From: Agathobacter sp.
GTDB lineage: Bacteria > Bacillota > Clostridia > Lachnospirales > Lachnospiraceae
Direction of reading: 5' to 3'
Assembly (NCBI GenBank): GCA_022775045.1
Contig: JALFLB010000014.1
Location: 45,487-109,486 of the forward strand
Length of the DNA: 64,000 nt
This document shows positions 62,574 to 64,000 of this stretch, piece after piece. Both the position numbers and the translations under genes were made by a program. Within the stretch, counting starts at the first letter, position 1, and every line of letters starts with the position of its first letter. The notes under the pieces were generated by a model. The model was not told where the DNA came from. It saw nothing but the letters and a program-made list of their open reading frames with translations, and made no database searches.

Positions 62574-63335
62574 CTATCTGCGCACCGACACGCCATTATC
62601 AGCAAGATACTCTTTCAGATCCATAATCTCAAGTTCCTTGTAATGGAACAAAGAAGCAGCAAGCGCCGCATCTGCATGGCCCTCAGTGAGCGCATCGAGA
62701 AAATGCTGTTTGGTCCCTGCACCTCCGGAAGCAATCACCGGAATAGAAACATTGTCCGCAATCTGGCGGGTAAGCTCAATATCATACCCTGCCTTGGTTC
62801 CATCACAATCCATACTCGTCAGCAGAATCTCTCCGGCACCGAGTGCATTTGCTTTCATCGCCCACTCAACAGCATCCAGTCCGGTATCAATCCGGCCGCC
62901 ATTCTTATATACATTCCATCCGCTTCCATCCGGACGCCTTTTCGCATCAATAGCCACAACCACACACTGACTTCCAAACTTGTCCGCCGCATTACTGATC
63001 AGCTCCGGAGTGTTAATAGCGGAAGAATTGATGGAAATCTTATCTGCTCCCTCTCTGAGGATTGCCTTAAAATCCTCCACCGTGCGGATTCCACCACCTA
63101 CAGTAAAGGGAATAAACACCTTCTCAGCCACCTTTCTAACCATATCCACTACCGTGTTACGATGATCCGAAGATGCCGTGATATCTAAGAAAACCACCTC
63201 ATCTGCTCCTGCTTTATCGTAAGCTGCTGCAACCTCCACAGGGTCTCCTGCATCCCTTAAATTCACAAAATTTATGCCTTTTACCACACGCCCGTTATTG
63301 ACATCCAGGCATGGAATAATTCTCTTTGTAAACAT
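62574..63335 (-). CDS. hisF: Imidazole glycerol phosphate synthase, cyclase subunit
   Basis: Cyclase half of IGP synthase: uses ammonia from HisH to close the imidazole ring. The 253-residue TIM barrel begins [20 protein letters not shown] with catalytic Asp11 and has Asp130 in [20 protein letters not shown] and [12 protein letters not shown]. Its ATG overlaps the TAA of hisH by one base (TAATG), so the two subunits are translated in step. The gene that follows is ung. Confidence 0.97.
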   Translation of the reverse strand: MFTKRIIPCLDVNNGRVVKGINFVNLRDAGDPVEVAAAYDKAGADEVVFLDITASSDHRNTVVDMVRKVAEKVFIPFTVGGGIRTVEDFKAILREGADKISINSSAINTPELISNAADKFGSQCVVVAIDAKRRPDGSGWNVYKNGGRIDTGLDAVEWAMKANALGAGEILLTSMDCDGTKAGYDIELTRQIADNVSIPVIASGGAGTKQHFLDALTEGHADAALAASLFHYKELEIMDLKEYLADNGVSVRR

Positions 63336-63955
63336 TATGCCTTTCCTCCCTGCAGCTTTGCAAAATTATTCAGAATCGATAAGCCCACCGTACCACTCTT
63401 TTCCGGATGGAACTGGCAGGCAAATACATTCCCCTGCTCCACGGATGCATGAATGGTTGTGCTGTAATTCGTTGTTGCTTTCACAATCTGCTCGTCATCT
63501 GCCTTAAGGTAATAAGAATGGACAAAATAGACATATGGATCTTTTGCAATACCCGCAAACAGTCGGCCGTCATTCTGTAATGTAAGGGAATTCCAGCCAA
63601 TGTGAGGTATTTTCAGTCCCGGCTGATCCGGAATCCGAACAATCTTTCCATCCAGAATATGTAAGCCTTCCACTCCCTGACTCTCATCACTGCCCTCGAA
63701 CAAAAGCTGCAGTCCCAGACAGATCCCAAGAAACGGCTTGCCTGCTTCCGTCACTTCATGGATTACCTTATCCAATTCATACTTTTTCAACTGACCCATC
63801 GCATCGCCAAAGGCACCCACTCCGGGCAGAATCACTTTGTCTGCAGCTTCAATTGTGTGAAAATCCCTTGTGATTTCACACTCCTGTCCCAAATGCAGAA
63901 GAGCTTTCTCCACACTTTTCAAATTTCCTGCATTGTAATCAATAATTGCTATCAT
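63335..63955 (-). CDS. hisH: Imidazole glycerol phosphate synthase, glutaminase subunit
   Basis: Glutamine amidotransferase half of IGP synthase. The 206-residue protein starts [19 protein letters not shown]; the catalytic triad is visible as Cys79 in [18 protein letters not shown] and the His-x-Glu in [10 protein letters not shown] near the C-terminus. [13 protein letters not shown] supplies the oxyanion region. Length is normal. It is translationally coupled to hisF; the stop of another gene lies 8 bp upstream of its start, so the his operon extends beyond the window. Confidence 0.97.
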   Translation of the reverse strand: MIAIIDYNAGNLKSVEKALLHLGQECEITRDFHTIEAADKVILPGVGAFGDAMGQLKKYELDKVIHEVTEAGKPFLGICLGLQLLFEGSDESQGVEGLHILDGKIVRIPDQPGLKIPHIGWNSLTLQNDGRLFAGIAKDPYVYFVHSYYLKADDEQIVKATTNYSTTIHASVEQGNVFACQFHPEKSGTVGLSILNNFAKLQGGKA

Positions 63956-63963
63956 ATTGTCTC

Positions 63964-64000
63964 CTACTCCAACCCAAGTTCTTGCAGCTTTTTATGAAGC
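63964..64000 (-). CDS. 3' end of a gene upstream of hisH (partial)
   Basis: Minus strand frame reading ...LHKKLQELGLE then TAG at 63964-63966, 8 bp before the hisH start, where AGGAG overlaps it. Only 11 codons are in the window, too few to identify. The spacing suggests it is the previous gene of the his operon. Confidence 0.5.
   Translation of the reverse strand, partial: LHKKLQELGLE

Noticed and set aside
1..64000. CRISPR arrays, tRNA or rRNA genes, insertion sequences and prophage
   Set aside because: Read for regular spacer-repeat patterns, CCA-ended cloverleaf sequences and transposase or integrase motifs; none found.

Overview
The window reads as chromosomal DNA of a low-to-moderate GC, Gram-positive, anaerobic, spore-forming Clostridia member, most likely a gut Lachnospiraceae. 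The sequence reasons are spore genes (spoIIP, gpr, a GerMN lipoprotein), diaminopimelate-type peptidoglycan genes, a single-chain pyruvate:ferredoxin oxidoreductase, an anaerobic (radical SAM) sulfatase-maturating enzyme, families typical of Clostridia (DUF4364, DUF1385, CBS-type manganese pyrophosphatase) and strong GGAGG-like ribosome binding sites. The species assignment is inference. Most genes lie on the minus strand. I saw no rRNA, tRNA, CRISPR array, transposase or prophage.

Layout. 1-959: 5' part of lepA. 1040-5195: a complete nucleoside-salvage operon (udp, cdd, deoC, deoB, add). 5241-7444: sporulation genes spoIIP and gpr. 7654-9467: rpsT (TTG start), holA and an SCP2-domain protein. 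9668-15833: an operon in which the DNA-uptake genes comEA and comEC bracket a two-component system and a GerMN lipoprotein. 15960-21098: arginine biosynthesis, argC-GNAT-argB-argD on one strand and argG divergent, with ArgR-type operator sequences between them. 21156-24138: an acyltransferase, then a small ABC exporter controlled by a YtrA-type GntR regulator with a palindrome inside its own promoter. 24250-26010: a chemoreceptor without an external sensor domain and an unknown partner gene.

26088-37217 is the accessory part: an anaerobic sulfatase maturase, a 127-residue unknown protein and a 21-codon micro-ORF; two cysteine-type sulfatases, one with a clean in-frame loss of about 179 residues; an orphan ABC ATPase with a binding-protein-like tail; then a GH1 beta-glucosidase and two SGNH esterases. 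It looks like a locus for sulfated or acetylated glycans that has partly decayed. Its long intergenic region holds LacI/CcpA-type operator matches, a strong bidirectional terminator and a cluster of hairpins that share a short repeat with other sites.

37473-49976 is mostly housekeeping: a DUF362 ferredoxin protein, prfA-prmC-DUF1385, rpmE, rho, malic enzyme, a YhcC/YtqA-like radical SAM protein, DUF4364, and a dapF-murE-dapA-flavin reductase operon. 50108-64000: an AraC regulator, CBS-type pyrophosphatase, a coiled-coil membrane-anchored protein, nifJ, an EAL phosphodiesterase with a degenerate GGDEF domain, an ABC-F protein, a FliD-like fragment gene, ung, hisF, hisH and the end of one more gene.

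Promoters are called by eye from -35/-10 hexamers and spacing; terminators from GC-rich stems followed by T runs. Start codons were moved from the longest open frame where a ribosome binding site, an overlap with the upstream stop, or a promoter position argued for it.
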